Shown here piece by piece: positions 1 through 7,093 of a stretch of DNA of 11,340 bases. The stretch is from Lachnoclostridium sp. UBA6475 (lineage in GTDB: Bacteria; Bacillota; Clostridia; Lachnospirales; Lachnospiraceae): assembly GCA_002435545.1 (NCBI GenBank), contig DJNB01000100.1:8022-19361 (forward strand), written 5' to 3'. The notes below the pieces were generated by a model. The model saw only the letters and a program-made list of their open reading frames with translations, was not told where the DNA came from and made no database searches. The position numbers and the translations under genes are program-made. Every line of letters starts with the position of its first letter. The first letter of the stretch is position 1.

Positions 1-1
1 A

Positions 2-553
2 GCGTTTGCGTTTATCGTACTGTTTATTATCGTATGGGAAGCGCGCGCAAACCGTACGGATATGGTGATTAAGGAGCGTCAGTACGACCGCGCCGTCTCT
101 CTTTTGAACCGGGTTAAGATCAAATATGTCAACAATACTCGCACGATTGATTATATGTGTATGAAATTCCATGTGCGCAATGCAACGGAACTGGAATTTG
201 TATACGATCAGTACCAGAAGGCCAAAAGAGAATGGGCGAGAAAGCGCGAAAGTGTATATCTTTTAAATGAAAAGAAGGACATTTTAATTGCGGAACTGAA
301 AAATATCGGTGTCCGGGATGCTGAAATCTGGTGTTCACAGGTGCGTGCGATCATTGAGCCGAAAGAAATGGTGGAAGTGCGCCATGAATTAAATTCACGC
401 AGGCAGCAGCTGCGAAAGCAGATTGATTATAATACAGGAATCATACAGGATTTTATCAACGAATTGGAACGCATCCGCAATATGCGTGAGGCATATGCAC
501 AGGATGTAGAGGATATTCTTGGAAAATCCGAAACGATAAATAAGGACAAATAG
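2..553 (+). CDS. Membrane-anchored helical protein, unrecognised, 5' end outside window
   Basis: The frame is open through the left edge, so only the last 184 residues are seen. The first ATG in view (position 62) is internal: the codons before it encode a hydrophobic run, AFAFIVLFIIVW, followed by a polar junction, which reads as the end of a transmembrane segment. After it come about 160 residues rich in Lys, Arg, Glu and Gln, predicted by eye to be mostly helical with coiled-coil-like stretches (for example QYQKAKREWARKRES and RRQQLRKQIDYN). No catalytic motif was recognised. The stop lies 14 bases before the CBS-protein start, so it is probably cotranscribed with that gene and thiE. The likely topology is a membrane anchor with a cytoplasmic helical tail, but the side of the membrane cannot be settled without the N-terminus. 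Function unknown. Confidence 0.7.
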   Translation, partial: AFAFIVLFIIVWEARANRTDMVIKERQYDRAVSLLNRVKIKYVNNTRTIDYMCMKFHVRNATELEFVYDQYQKAKREWARKRESVYLLNEKKDILIAELKNIGVRDAEIWCSQVRAIIEPKEMVEVRHELNSRRQQLRKQIDYNTGIIQDFINELERIRNMREAYAQDVEDILGKSETINKDK

Positions 554-567
554 AACGGAGGGAACGT

Positions 568-1026
568 ATGAATCTTTTATTCTTACTAAAACCAAAAAAC
601 AGTGTTGATTTTATCTATGCCGATGACAGTATGCGGAAAGGCCTTGCCAAACTCCGCACAAGCGGTTATACGGCAGCGCCGGTTGTGACACGCGAAGGCA
701 AATATATGGGGACGGTGACGGAAGGTGATTTTTTGTGGTATCTCCACGATACGACAGAGCCGCTGGAAGAAATTGTAAATGAGGTCTATGTGGAGCAGAT
801 CACCCGTGAAAACTGGAATCAGCCGGTACATATATCAGCGACAATGGACGAACTTCTGGAATTGGTATTGAATCAGAACTTCGTTCCGGTTGTGGATGAC
901 CGCAACCTTTTTGTAGGGATTATAACGAGACAATCCGTGATCCGTCATTTTGTGGATCGGATCAAGAAATTGAAACATCAGGTAGAAGAACAGAATCTGG
1001 ATGAAAAGGAAGGAGAAAATAAGTGA
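568..1026 (+). CDS. Stand-alone CBS-pair protein
   Basis: A 152-residue soluble protein made almost entirely of two CBS repeats. The first is at about residues 10-62 (SGYTAAPVV, then GKYMGTVTEGDFLWYL); the second at about 75-130 (NQNFVPVVDDRNLFVGIITRQSVIRHF). A charged, helical, Lys/Glu-rich tail follows. CBS pairs (Bateman modules) usually bind adenine nucleotides or SAM and act as energy or ligand sensors; here no effector domain is fused, so any output must go through a partner. The start has a strong site, GGAGGG, before ATG. The stop overlaps the GTG start of thiE by four bases (GTGA), so the two are translationally coupled, which makes a link to thiamine synthesis or nucleotide status plausible but unproven. 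Confidence 0.85.
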   Translation: MNLLFLLKPKNSVDFIYADDSMRKGLAKLRTSGYTAAPVVTREGKYMGTVTEGDFLWYLHDTTEPLEEIVNEVYVEQITRENWNQPVHISATMDELLELVLNQNFVPVVDDRNLFVGIITRQSVIRHFVDRIKKLKHQVEEQNLDEKEGENK

Positions 1027-1676
1027 AACCGCGAGTCGATTATACGTTATATTTATGCACAGACCGTGAACTCATGTCCACGGAAACATTGGAAAAAGCA
1101 GTAGAATTAGCCATACAGGGAGGCGTTACCGTTGTACAGCTGCGCGAGAAAAACTGCGCAGGAAGAGAATTTTTACAGATTGCCAAAGAGGTAAAGCAGA
1201 TCACGGATGCGTACGAGATCCCGCTTATCATCAACGACCGCATCGATATTGCGATGGCTGTCGATGCGGATGGTGTGCATCTGGGACAGAGTGATATTCC
1301 GGCGCATACGGCAAGAGAACTGCTGGGACCGGATAAGATCATCGGGGTATCTGCCTACAATAAAGAACTTGCTATCGAGGCACAAAAAGAAGGCGCCGAT
1401 TATCTGGGGGTTGGAGATGTATTTGGAACTTCGACGAAAACCGGGACACACCATGTAGAGATTGATACCCTGCGTGAAATCTGCGGGGCGGTAAAGATTC
1501 CGGTGGTAGCGATCGGCGGCGTAAATCTTTCCAATGTGACAAAACTGGCGGGGACAGGGATCAGCGGAACCGCTGTGATCTCTGCGATCATTGCTTCGAA
1601 AAATGTAACAGAAGCAGCGACCAATATGTTATCGCTGCTTCAAAATGAAGTTATCGTAAATTCTCCAAAAGCATAA
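1023..1676 (+). CDS. thiE: Thiamine-phosphate synthase ThiE
   Basis: A 217-residue TIM-barrel enzyme that joins hydroxymethylpyrimidine diphosphate to thiazole phosphate to give thiamine monophosphate in the cytoplasm. Family signatures appear in order: LCTDRELM near the N-terminus, VVQLREK, LIINDRIDIA, DGVHLGQSD, IIGVSAYN, ADYLGVGDVFGTSTKTG (the diphosphate-binding loop), VVAIGGVN and GTAVISAI near the C-terminus. Length is normal for ThiE. The GTG start at 1023 is supported by AAGGAG eight bases upstream and by the four-base overlap with the CBS gene. No other thi gene and no TPP riboswitch lies in the window, so the operon's leader is probably upstream. The last 26 bases overlap the convergent PHP gene. 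Confidence 0.95.
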   Translation: MKPRVDYTLYLCTDRELMSTETLEKAVELAIQGGVTVVQLREKNCAGREFLQIAKEVKQITDAYEIPLIINDRIDIAMAVDADGVHLGQSDIPAHTARELLGPDKIIGVSAYNKELAIEAQKEGADYLGVGDVFGTSTKTGTHHVEIDTLREICGAVKIPVVAIGGVNLSNVTKLAGTGISGTAVISAIIASKNVTEAATNMLSLLQNEVIVNSPKA

Positions 1677-2502
1677 CCGGGACGCGCAGATTGCCGGTGC
1701 CACGGCCGAGTTCAATGTCCGGTTTGTTGGCACCGTGAAAATCGGAGCCGCCGGTGATGAACAGATGATATTCTTCGGCGAGTTTGCGTACAAATGCTTC
1801 GTCCGTGCCGCGGTTCCGCGAATAAAGTGCTTCGATCCCGCAAAGACCGTATGAGGTCAGATCGGTTAATAACTTGCGGATCTGGCTGACGGACAATTTG
1901 TAAAGAAGCGGATGGGCGAGTACCGGAATTCCGCCGGAAGCCTTGATCAGATCAATGGCATCTTTCGGAGACAGATATTCGCGGCCGACAAAGTAAGGAC
2001 TGTCGGAAGCCAGGCAGGTGCGGAACGCATAATCGAGCGACGGTACGCCGCCATTTTCCAATAACAGTCTGGCAAAGTGAGCACGCGTAAGGATCGTATC
2101 GCCAAAGCGTTCACATAACATATCATAAGAGATAGGGAAACCGGCATTTTGCAGATTGCTGCACATTTTCCGGTTTCTTTCGTCACGCTCATTGGAAATA
2201 TCTTCCAATTTTTGAATCAGTGGCTTATTGTGGATATCATAGCGGTATCCAAGCATATGGATCTCAACGGACTGGGAAGAAGAAACTTCGTATTTACAGG
2301 AAAGTTCCATACCGGGAATTACCTGAATCTTATTATCAAATTCTTCTGCCTTTTTTATCGCACGTTCCACTCCGCTTATGGTATCATGGTCGGTCAGTGC
2401 AAACGCAACCAGTTCCTGCTTTATGCCAAGAACGACCAATTCCTCCGGCGAAAAGGTTCCGTCGGAACAATTTGAATGCACATGCAAATCGATGTATCTC
2501 AT
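1651..2502 (-). CDS. PHP-domain phosphoesterase (TrpH/YciV type)
   Basis: A 283-residue metal-dependent phosphoesterase. PHP motifs read in order: DLHVHSNCSDG (His7, His9, Asp14), LTDHDT (His39), GMELSC (Glu66), EIHMLGY (His82), VLAHP (near 195) and GGSDFHG (Asp254, His256), the usual ligand set for a trinuclear metal site. Characterised relatives hydrolyse 3',5'-nucleoside bisphosphates or act as a 5'-3' exoribonuclease (E. coli YciV/RNase AM), so nucleotide or RNA-end turnover is the best guess. An in-frame ATG six bases upstream (2508) is possible, but AGAAGG sits only one or two bases from it and seven bases from the ATG at 2502, so 2502 is preferred. Its 3' end overlaps thiE; its promoter is at 2537-2565. 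Confidence 0.88.
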   Translation of the reverse strand: MRYIDLHVHSNCSDGTFSPEELVVLGIKQELVAFALTDHDTISGVERAIKKAEEFDNKIQVIPGMELSCKYEVSSSQSVEIHMLGYRYDIHNKPLIQKLEDISNERDERNRKMCSNLQNAGFPISYDMLCERFGDTILTRAHFARLLLENGGVPSLDYAFRTCLASDSPYFVGREYLSPKDAIDLIKASGGIPVLAHPLLYKLSVSQIRKLLTDLTSYGLCGIEALYSRNRGTDEAFVRKLAEEYHLFITGGSDFHGANKPDIELGRGTGNLRVPVMLLENLR

Positions 2503-2536
2503 AGTCATACCTTCTATTCTTTTTTATAGTATCAAC

Positions 2537-2565
2537 AGTATACCATATTTTTAGGAATATGTAAA
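2537..2565 (-). promoter_or_regulatory. Sigma-A promoter for the PHP gene
   Basis: Read leftward: TTTACA (2560-2565), a 17-base spacer, then TATACT (2537-2542) preceded by TGG, an extended -10. It lies about 35 bases upstream of the PHP start codon. Seen directly in sequence; activity is inferred. Confidence 0.75.
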
Positions 2566-2616
2566 ACAGAATGAACATATAGATTAAGAAGAACGTAGAA
2601 AAGGCGGGATTGTGTT

Positions 2617-2985
2617 ATGAAACGTTTGAAAGGATTTATCACAGCCTGTGTGCTGACGGCCATTCTTTTAGTGGTGGTGGCTTTTGTGCTGTATCAGACG
2701 AAAGCATCGGTGGAGCATATAGGCGGAGCGCTTCTTTTAGTGTATGCAGTTGCCTCTTTTGCAGGCGGGATGATATTTGCGGCGCAGAAAGACAGCAGAC
2801 ATTATCTCATGGGAGGCTTGTTCGGACTGGCATATTTTGTCATTATTTACGGTGTCAGCGCGGTGTGGAATAAAAGTTTATCCAGTATGTTTCCGGCGAT
2901 GCTTACGACGCTTTTGGTCTGCGTGCTTGCCGGGATGCTCGGCGGGATGCTGGGGCCGAGAAAAAATGGCGCAAACAGGAGTTGA
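2617..2985 (+). CDS. Small four-helix membrane protein, TIGR04086 type
   Basis: A 122-residue integral membrane protein with four hydrophobic segments at about residues 8-28, 36-56, 65-86 and 92-113, Gly-rich in the second and fourth (SFAGGMIFAA, GMLGGMLGPR). The spacing and the pattern ALLLVYAVASFAGGMI resemble the TIGR04086 family of uncharacterised Clostridia membrane proteins. That match is from memory and the family has no known function. There is no signal peptide separate from the first helix; the C-terminus is short, positive and probably cytoplasmic. A moderate purine-rich site (AAGGCGGG) precedes the ATG. It is divergent from the PHP gene across about 114 bases and followed by the LysR gene after 55 bases; a LysR promoter may begin within its stop codon. 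Confidence 0.75.
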   Translation: MKRLKGFITACVLTAILLVVVAFVLYQTKASVEHIGGALLLVYAVASFAGGMIFAAQKDSRHYLMGGLFGLAYFVIIYGVSAVWNKSLSSMFPAMLTTLLVCVLAGMLGGMLGPRKNGANRS

Positions 2986-3010
2986 AAAAGTTATACGGTT
3001 GTTGTAAACT
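2982..3010 (+). promoter_or_regulatory. Candidate sigma-A promoter for the LysR gene
   Basis: TTGAAA (2982-2987), a 17-base spacer and TAAACT (3005-3010). The -35 box overlaps the TGA stop of the preceding membrane-protein gene. The -10 is only a partial match, so readthrough from upstream remains possible. Confidence 0.45.
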
Positions 3011-3040
3011 GGAAGAAAAGGTGAAATAGGAGGAATACGT

Positions 3041-4033
3041 ATGACAGACCAGCAGGTGGAGTGTATTATCGCGCTTGTGGAAGAGGGGAGTTTTTCAAAA
3101 GCGGCGGAAAAATTATTTATTTCGCAGCCGGCGATCAGCCAGAATATCAAGAGGATGGAGCAGCAGTACGGAGTTAAGATCTTTGACCGTTCGACCAAAT
3201 CCATGCGGCTGACCGAAGCTGGGACTGCCATTTACCAGGCGGCAAAGAAGATGCAGGGCACAGAAAAAGAAGTGAGTATGATCCTGACCGATATCAAGCA
3301 GCTGCGCACCGGAACCATAACGATGGGAACGACGCCTTTCCGGGCTACCTGTATGCTTCCTAAGTCGCTGTTCCGTTTTAAAAATACATATCCCGGAGTT
3401 AAGGTGGAGACGGTTTTTGATTCTCTCCATAACCTGCAGCAATTACTGCGCACCGGAGAAATTGATTTTTGTATCGAGGCGGATCTGTTTCCGACGGAAG
3501 AATTCCGGACAGAAGAGATTGCGGCGGAGACTTATTATCTGGCGGTTCCGGCCAACCATCCGTTTAACAAGGGAAGGGAAAAGCAGTGCCTGAGCCGGGA
3601 GGATATCTGTCAGAAAACACCGCAGTTATACCGGGCAGAGGGAGTTCATATCAGTGAATGTGAAGATATGCCGTTTTTGGCGTTAGATGATATGGAAAAT
3701 GCGGCGGATATGCTGGATCGTGTGGCAGAAGCAGAGGAGTACGAGCCAAATGTGCAGCAGATCGCACACAATCTGGAAATTATGTTTCATTGGATTGTGG
3801 CAGGATATGGAGCGGGATTGATCCCGGATACGCAGATCTGGTTCAATCCGTATACGACACATCCAAGCTATTATAAGATCGCGGATCCCGACGGTGTGTA
3901 TGGGATCGCTACCAACCGTATCGTGGTCGCTACCAATCCACACCGTTATTTTTCCAAGGCATCCAGCGAATTTATGCGGGTTTTATCGAGCCTTATCCGA
4001 AGTGGAGAATGGCTGCTGAGACCCCAGACCTAA
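3041..4033 (+). CDS. LysR-family transcriptional regulator
   Basis: A 330-residue LTTR. The N-terminal winged helix-turn-helix is clear: VEEGSFSKAAEKLFISQPAISQNIKRME at about residues 13-40 (split here as the scaffold and recognition helices), then a basic wing (IFDRSTKSMRLTEAG) and a linker helix. Residues about 90-300 form the periplasmic-binding-like effector domain (GTITMGTTPFRATCMLP, GEIDFCIEADL, AAETYYLAVPANHPF, WIVAGYGAGLIPD). The ligand cannot be read from sequence. Start ATG has an ideal AGGAGG seven bases upstream. LysR proteins often control a neighbouring divergent gene, but this one has no divergent partner: upstream is the co-directional membrane protein and downstream is the convergent SGNH-like gene, which it overlaps by 51 bases. 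Its target is therefore unknown. Confidence 0.92.
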   Translation: MTDQQVECIIALVEEGSFSKAAEKLFISQPAISQNIKRMEQQYGVKIFDRSTKSMRLTEAGTAIYQAAKKMQGTEKEVSMILTDIKQLRTGTITMGTTPFRATCMLPKSLFRFKNTYPGVKVETVFDSLHNLQQLLRTGEIDFCIEADLFPTEEFRTEEIAAETYYLAVPANHPFNKGREKQCLSREDICQKTPQLYRAEGVHISECEDMPFLALDDMENAADMLDRVAEAEEYEPNVQQIAHNLEIMFHWIVAGYGAGLIPDTQIWFNPYTTHPSYYKIADPDGVYGIATNRIVVATNPHRYFSKASSEFMRVLSSLIRSGEWLLRPQT

Positions 4034-5152
4034 TTCCAGATGCAGCGTAGCGTAAGTCCAGTTGACACGGCGCTGCTGACGACTTGTCCGGATCTGGATA
4101 TGATGTCTTTCTGGTTCCGGATGACCGTCGATAAATAATTCTACATTTTTCTGGGCAGAAAGAATGGAATGAACGCCCAGATCACGTACCAGTTTTTTAT
4201 CAATATAAATCTCCAGTGAAGCATTGTTCGGCTCCGGATCCATTTGATATTGTAAAAAGAACATATTGTAGGTTAATTTTTCGTCAAATAAAATACTGCC
4301 TTCGCGTGTGCGCGGAGAGATAGAGATCTTATGCTGCCGGAAATGTTCAAGACTTCCGAGAAAGCAAGGTTTTTCCGGCAATTCGTACGATTCATCCGGA
4401 AGTACATGCACGATCATCTCGATAAAGCGGGTAAAATAATCGCCTAAGATCTCGTGTCCTTTTGAGGTAAATGTCCGGTCTTCATTATAAACATCGATTT
4501 CCCGGTATTTTCCCGCTTGAATGTCATCCTGCAAAGCAAGACTCAGATCGAGTACCGGCAGATTGTAGTGAAGTGCCAAAAATTTTTGGTGGCCGGCATA
4601 ACCGAGTCCCTTTTTGGAACACGACAGGATCAGGGAAACGGCGATATCTTCTTCCAAAAGCGCCCGGATCAATCCTTCGGAAGATTCTTCGTGAAATTTT
4701 TCTCCGGGATCTTCCATTGAGAAATCAAGAAATACGATATCCGGTTTCCAGGCGAGCAGTTCTTCCAAATGAAACATGCCACCCAGGGAAGACATGCCGC
4801 CATATTCCAGATTCAATATTTCAAACTCCGGTTTTTGCTCCAATACATTTCCAATTTTTTCCTTTAATGAGACGGCAAATTTTTGAGTCATTTCATCATA
4901 AATCAGGACAGGAATTCCGCGGTCATAATTCATTTCAACGTAGGGCTTTTCCTCTGAATCAAAGAGGTAACTGTCATCTTTTTCGGCTAATTCCTGCTTT
5001 ACCTGCTCATAAAAACGGTCGTAATCAATATTGGCATAAAGATTTGTTCCACCGAGAAAGGCGATGCGGATCTCCTTTTTTTGCAATGCATGGCGCATAC
5101 GGAAAATATTGCCGCGGCGGAAGGCTTTTGGGTAGGGGTAAATTGGCATCAT
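3983..5152 (-). CDS. SGNH-hydrolase-like protein with substituted catalytic positions (probable pseudoenzyme)
   Basis: A 389-residue cytosolic protein that follows the SGNH/GDSL layout: IRIAFLGGTN (29-37; block I, normally GGS), LNLEYGGMSSLGGMF (113-127; block II), KPDIVFLDFSMED (136-148; block III, normally ending ND), then EDRTFTSKGH (224-233; block V, normally DxxHPNxxGH), and a C-terminal beta-rich region (about 285-375, with LEIYIDKKLVRDLG and HHIQIRT). By this alignment the nucleophile Ser is Thr36, the oxyanion Asn is Glu147, the catalytic Asp is Glu224 and the catalytic His is Thr227; only the block II glycines remain. A binding or scaffold role is more likely than hydrolysis. It begins three bases after the sensor gene and is coupled to it. 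About 40 extra residues (43-100 region) separate blocks I and II. The start MM has GGAGGA seven bases upstream. Confidence 0.72.
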   Translation of the reverse strand: MMPIYPYPKAFRRGNIFRMRHALQKKEIRIAFLGGTNLYANIDYDRFYEQVKQELAEKDDSYLFDSEEKPYVEMNYDRGIPVLIYDEMTQKFAVSLKEKIGNVLEQKPEFEILNLEYGGMSSLGGMFHLEELLAWKPDIVFLDFSMEDPGEKFHEESSEGLIRALLEEDIAVSLILSCSKKGLGYAGHQKFLALHYNLPVLDLSLALQDDIQAGKYREIDVYNEDRTFTSKGHEILGDYFTRFIEMIVHVLPDESYELPEKPCFLGSLEHFRQHKISISPRTREGSILFDEKLTYNMFFLQYQMDPEPNNASLEIYIDKKLVRDLGVHSILSAQKNVELFIDGHPEPERHHIQIRTSRQQRRVNWTYATLHLELGLGSQQPFSTSDKAR

Positions 5153-5155
5153 AAA

Positions 5156-6658
5156 TTAATCCTCCTCCTTTTTGGTAAGTGCATACCGGATCCGAAGGGA
5201 TTCCAGGGTGTTGCACAGATTACGGATCCAGGCACTGCAGCAGTCCGGAAGCACGTAAAGTTCGGGATAGCCGAGCAGGGCGTAGCCGAGAGAAGTACCG
5301 TTGAAATGAAGCGGTACATAGTAATACAAACGCGTTTCTTTTGGCGCCCGTGCATTGGACTGCGGAGCTGTCATACCGGGCAGGTAGGAAAAATCGCTAT
5401 TGTTTGCCGGCGCTTTTGGAATCTCGATATCCTGTGGTATCGGGATGGAAAGAGGAGAACTTAAAAAATCCGTCTCATTTTTTTCAAATATTTTTGCATC
5501 CAGACCCGGATAGCGTTCCATAAAACAATATACGGAACCCAAAGTGGAGTCTCCGGCAGCTTTGGTAATCCAATTTTTGTCAAGGCAAAGGGCAATAATG
5601 GAAAAACCATCCAAATACCGGAATGTACTATGAATACAACCTGGGATTTCTTCCAATTTCTCACAATGCAATAAACCTTCTGCCATATAATTGTAATTCG
5701 AAAAGAAGTTTTCATATCGTCCGGCGTTGACCGGGCGCATCATATCCTGCGTATAACCGGAAAGTTTGGTGAATTTGTCTTCTGTACAGCCACAGCTGTC
5801 CCAGATCAAAAAGGAGGAATTTTCTTCCGGAATTTCTACCGGAGGATGTCCCTCCAGTTTGGCAAGAAGTGCCTGGGCTGCCCGCCGCCCGGTACATTCT
5901 CCGTCGCGGATCATGGAAGTGATGCGGTAATTTTCCGCAACGCCGTCGTCCAGCGCATCAAATCCGGTAATCGCAATATCTTCCGGAATCCGGATTCCAT
6001 TTTCGACAAATACGCGATAGGCGCCGATCGCCATTGCTTGATTGGCGCACATAAGCACCTGTGGTAATTTCCCCTTCCGGATCATCCCGGTAGCGACACG
6101 CTGTCCACCGCCATACCAGAAATTTCCTTCGTATACTTTGGAATCGTCGTAAGCAATGCCGCACGCGGCAAGTCCCCTTTTGTAACCTTCAAGCCGCCTT
6201 TGTGCATGCGTGTGCCAAAGCGGGCCAGATAAAAAGGCAATATCAGAGTAATTATGTTCATTGACAAGATGCTCGACCATTTTCTGCATGGCAATGGCAT
6301 CGTCTAACACAACGGCATCAAAATAATCGCTTTCGTAATCCAGTGAGATGACAGGCCCTTTATAACAAGAGGCAATTTTTTCCTGCAATGTAGTATGTAA
6401 AAGATCACTGTATTGAATTGTCGAAGGGGCGATTAAAATTCCCTGAAAATCATCCCATGGAACAATTTCAAAGATGTTCTTTTCTCCCAAAATCTGGGAG
6501 GATTCCACATCGGTATGAGAGTCCGTCGTGTGAAAATTTGTAAAAACATGTAGTTCATACCGGGACGCAAGAAGTTCTTTTGACACACCGCGGATCAATG
6601 TGCGCTGGTAAGAAGCATCTCCCTGTCCGATCAGCAACGCTATTTTCTTTTTTAACAT
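5156..6658 (-). CDS. LacI-type (Peripla_BP_3) intracellular sensor lacking an output domain
   Basis: A 500-residue protein. Residues 1 to about 285 form a LacI/periplasmic-binding-like ligand domain (KIALLIGQGD, FQGILIAP, PVISLDYESDYFDAVVLDD, RRLEGYKRGLAACG, VLMCANQAMAIGAYRVF, IPEDIAITGFDAL), ending at a Cys-Gly-Cys (WDSCGCTED). There is no signal peptide and no N-terminal helix-turn-helix, so it should be cytosolic and not bind DNA itself. Residues about 290-500 resemble the intervening GAF-like region found in PBP-plus-GGDEF proteins of Lachnospiraceae (YYYVPLHFNGTSLGYALLG, then LESLRIRYALTKKEED), but the protein stops where a GGDEF or kinase domain would start. The ATG at 6670 has no ribosome site; GGAGGA lies five bases before the ATG at 6658, so that start is used. 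First gene of a two-gene operon with its own strong promoter. Confidence 0.8.
   Translation of the reverse strand: MLKKKIALLIGQGDASYQRTLIRGVSKELLASRYELHVFTNFHTTDSHTDVESSQILGEKNIFEIVPWDDFQGILIAPSTIQYSDLLHTTLQEKIASCYKGPVISLDYESDYFDAVVLDDAIAMQKMVEHLVNEHNYSDIAFLSGPLWHTHAQRRLEGYKRGLAACGIAYDDSKVYEGNFWYGGGQRVATGMIRKGKLPQVLMCANQAMAIGAYRVFVENGIRIPEDIAITGFDALDDGVAENYRITSMIRDGECTGRRAAQALLAKLEGHPPVEIPEENSSFLIWDSCGCTEDKFTKLSGYTQDMMRPVNAGRYENFFSNYNYMAEGLLHCEKLEEIPGCIHSTFRYLDGFSIIALCLDKNWITKAAGDSTLGSVYCFMERYPGLDAKIFEKNETDFLSSPLSIPIPQDIEIPKAPANNSDFSYLPGMTAPQSNARAPKETRLYYYVPLHFNGTSLGYALLGYPELYVLPDCCSAWIRNLCNTLESLRIRYALTKKEED
5160..5168 (-). promoter_or_regulatory. Ribosome binding site inside the upstream gene's last codons
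   Basis: GGAGGAGGA, read leftward, forms most of the final Glu-Glu-Asp codons of the sensor gene and sits seven bases before the ATG at 5152. Translation of the SGNH-like protein is therefore probably coupled to termination on the sensor message. Confidence 0.75.
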
Positions 6659-6691
6659 AGGATCCTCCATTCAACAAATTCTATTAATATA

Positions 6692-6720
6692 AGTATAGTG
6701 TTTTTGGGGATTCCTGTCAA
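6692..6720 (-). promoter_or_regulatory. Near-consensus sigma-A promoter for the sensor/SGNH-like operon
   Basis: Read leftward: TTGACA (6715-6720), exactly 17 bases, TATACT (6692-6697). The -35 hexamer overlaps the TGA stop of the HxlR gene. This strength suggests constitutive expression unless a regulator blocks it; no clear operator palindrome was seen here. Confidence 0.85.
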
Positions 6721-7043
6721 TGAAATGTCTTTTTATAATTGGTTCCCCACTCCTGCATGGCATCTAAGATCGGGCGCATCGTCTCACCAAGGTCACTCAG
6801 CGCATATTCGACCCTCGGAGGAACTTCCGGGTACACTGTTCTGGTAATGATCCCGTCTTTTTCCATCGCGCGCAGCGAATCTGTCAGCACCTTCTGGCTG
6901 ATCCCCTCCAGGCTCTTTTTCAACTCATTAAACCGCCACGGGCGCATAAGCAGATTTCTTAAAATCAACAGTTTCCATTTACTTCCGATCAATTGCACGG
7001 TTGTTGCCACCGGGCATTCCGGTAATTCGTCTTTCGTCAGCAT
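6717..7043 (-). CDS. HxlR-family winged-helix regulator with N-terminal cysteine
   Basis: A 108-residue HxlR (DUF24, MarR-like) regulator. Signatures: ECPVATTVQLIGSKWKLLIL at about residues 9-28, RFNELKKSLEGISQKVLTDSLRAME (DNA-binding helices, about 37-61, written as one helix pair), the wing with TRTVYPEVPPRVEYALSDLG, and a C-terminal dimer helix. Cys10 in the CPV motif matches the conserved cysteine that senses quinones, electrophiles or oxidants in YodB, CatR and HypR, so thiol-based redox control is inferred. A longer frame starts with TTG at 7070, but AAGGAG lies nine bases before the ATG at 7043, which is preferred. It is divergent from the ferredoxin-sirtuin-macrodomain operon over 160 bases holding two inverted repeats, so it probably represses itself and that operon. 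Confidence 0.9.
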   Translation of the reverse strand: MLTKDELPECPVATTVQLIGSKWKLLILRNLLMRPWRFNELKKSLEGISQKVLTDSLRAMEKDGIITRTVYPEVPPRVEYALSDLGETMRPILDAMQEWGTNYKKTFH

Positions 7044-7093
7044 AAGCCACGTCTCCTTCCAATAGTTCAAAATATGATGTAAGTATTAAATAT

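Noticed and set aside
2555..2583. Rightward promoter for the small membrane-protein gene (TATAGA near 2578)
   Set aside because: No acceptable -35 box at 16-18 bases; the gene must have a promoter in this divergent region but it could not be placed.
3983..5152. Active GDSL esterase
   Set aside because: Block order fits, but the Ser, Asn, Asp and His positions all differ, so an active-hydrolase label is not supported.
4471..5154. Long rightward open frame of 227 codons
   Set aside because: It lies antisense within the SGNH-like gene, shows no recognisable domain and no ribosome site, and has His/Arg/Pro-rich shadow-frame composition.
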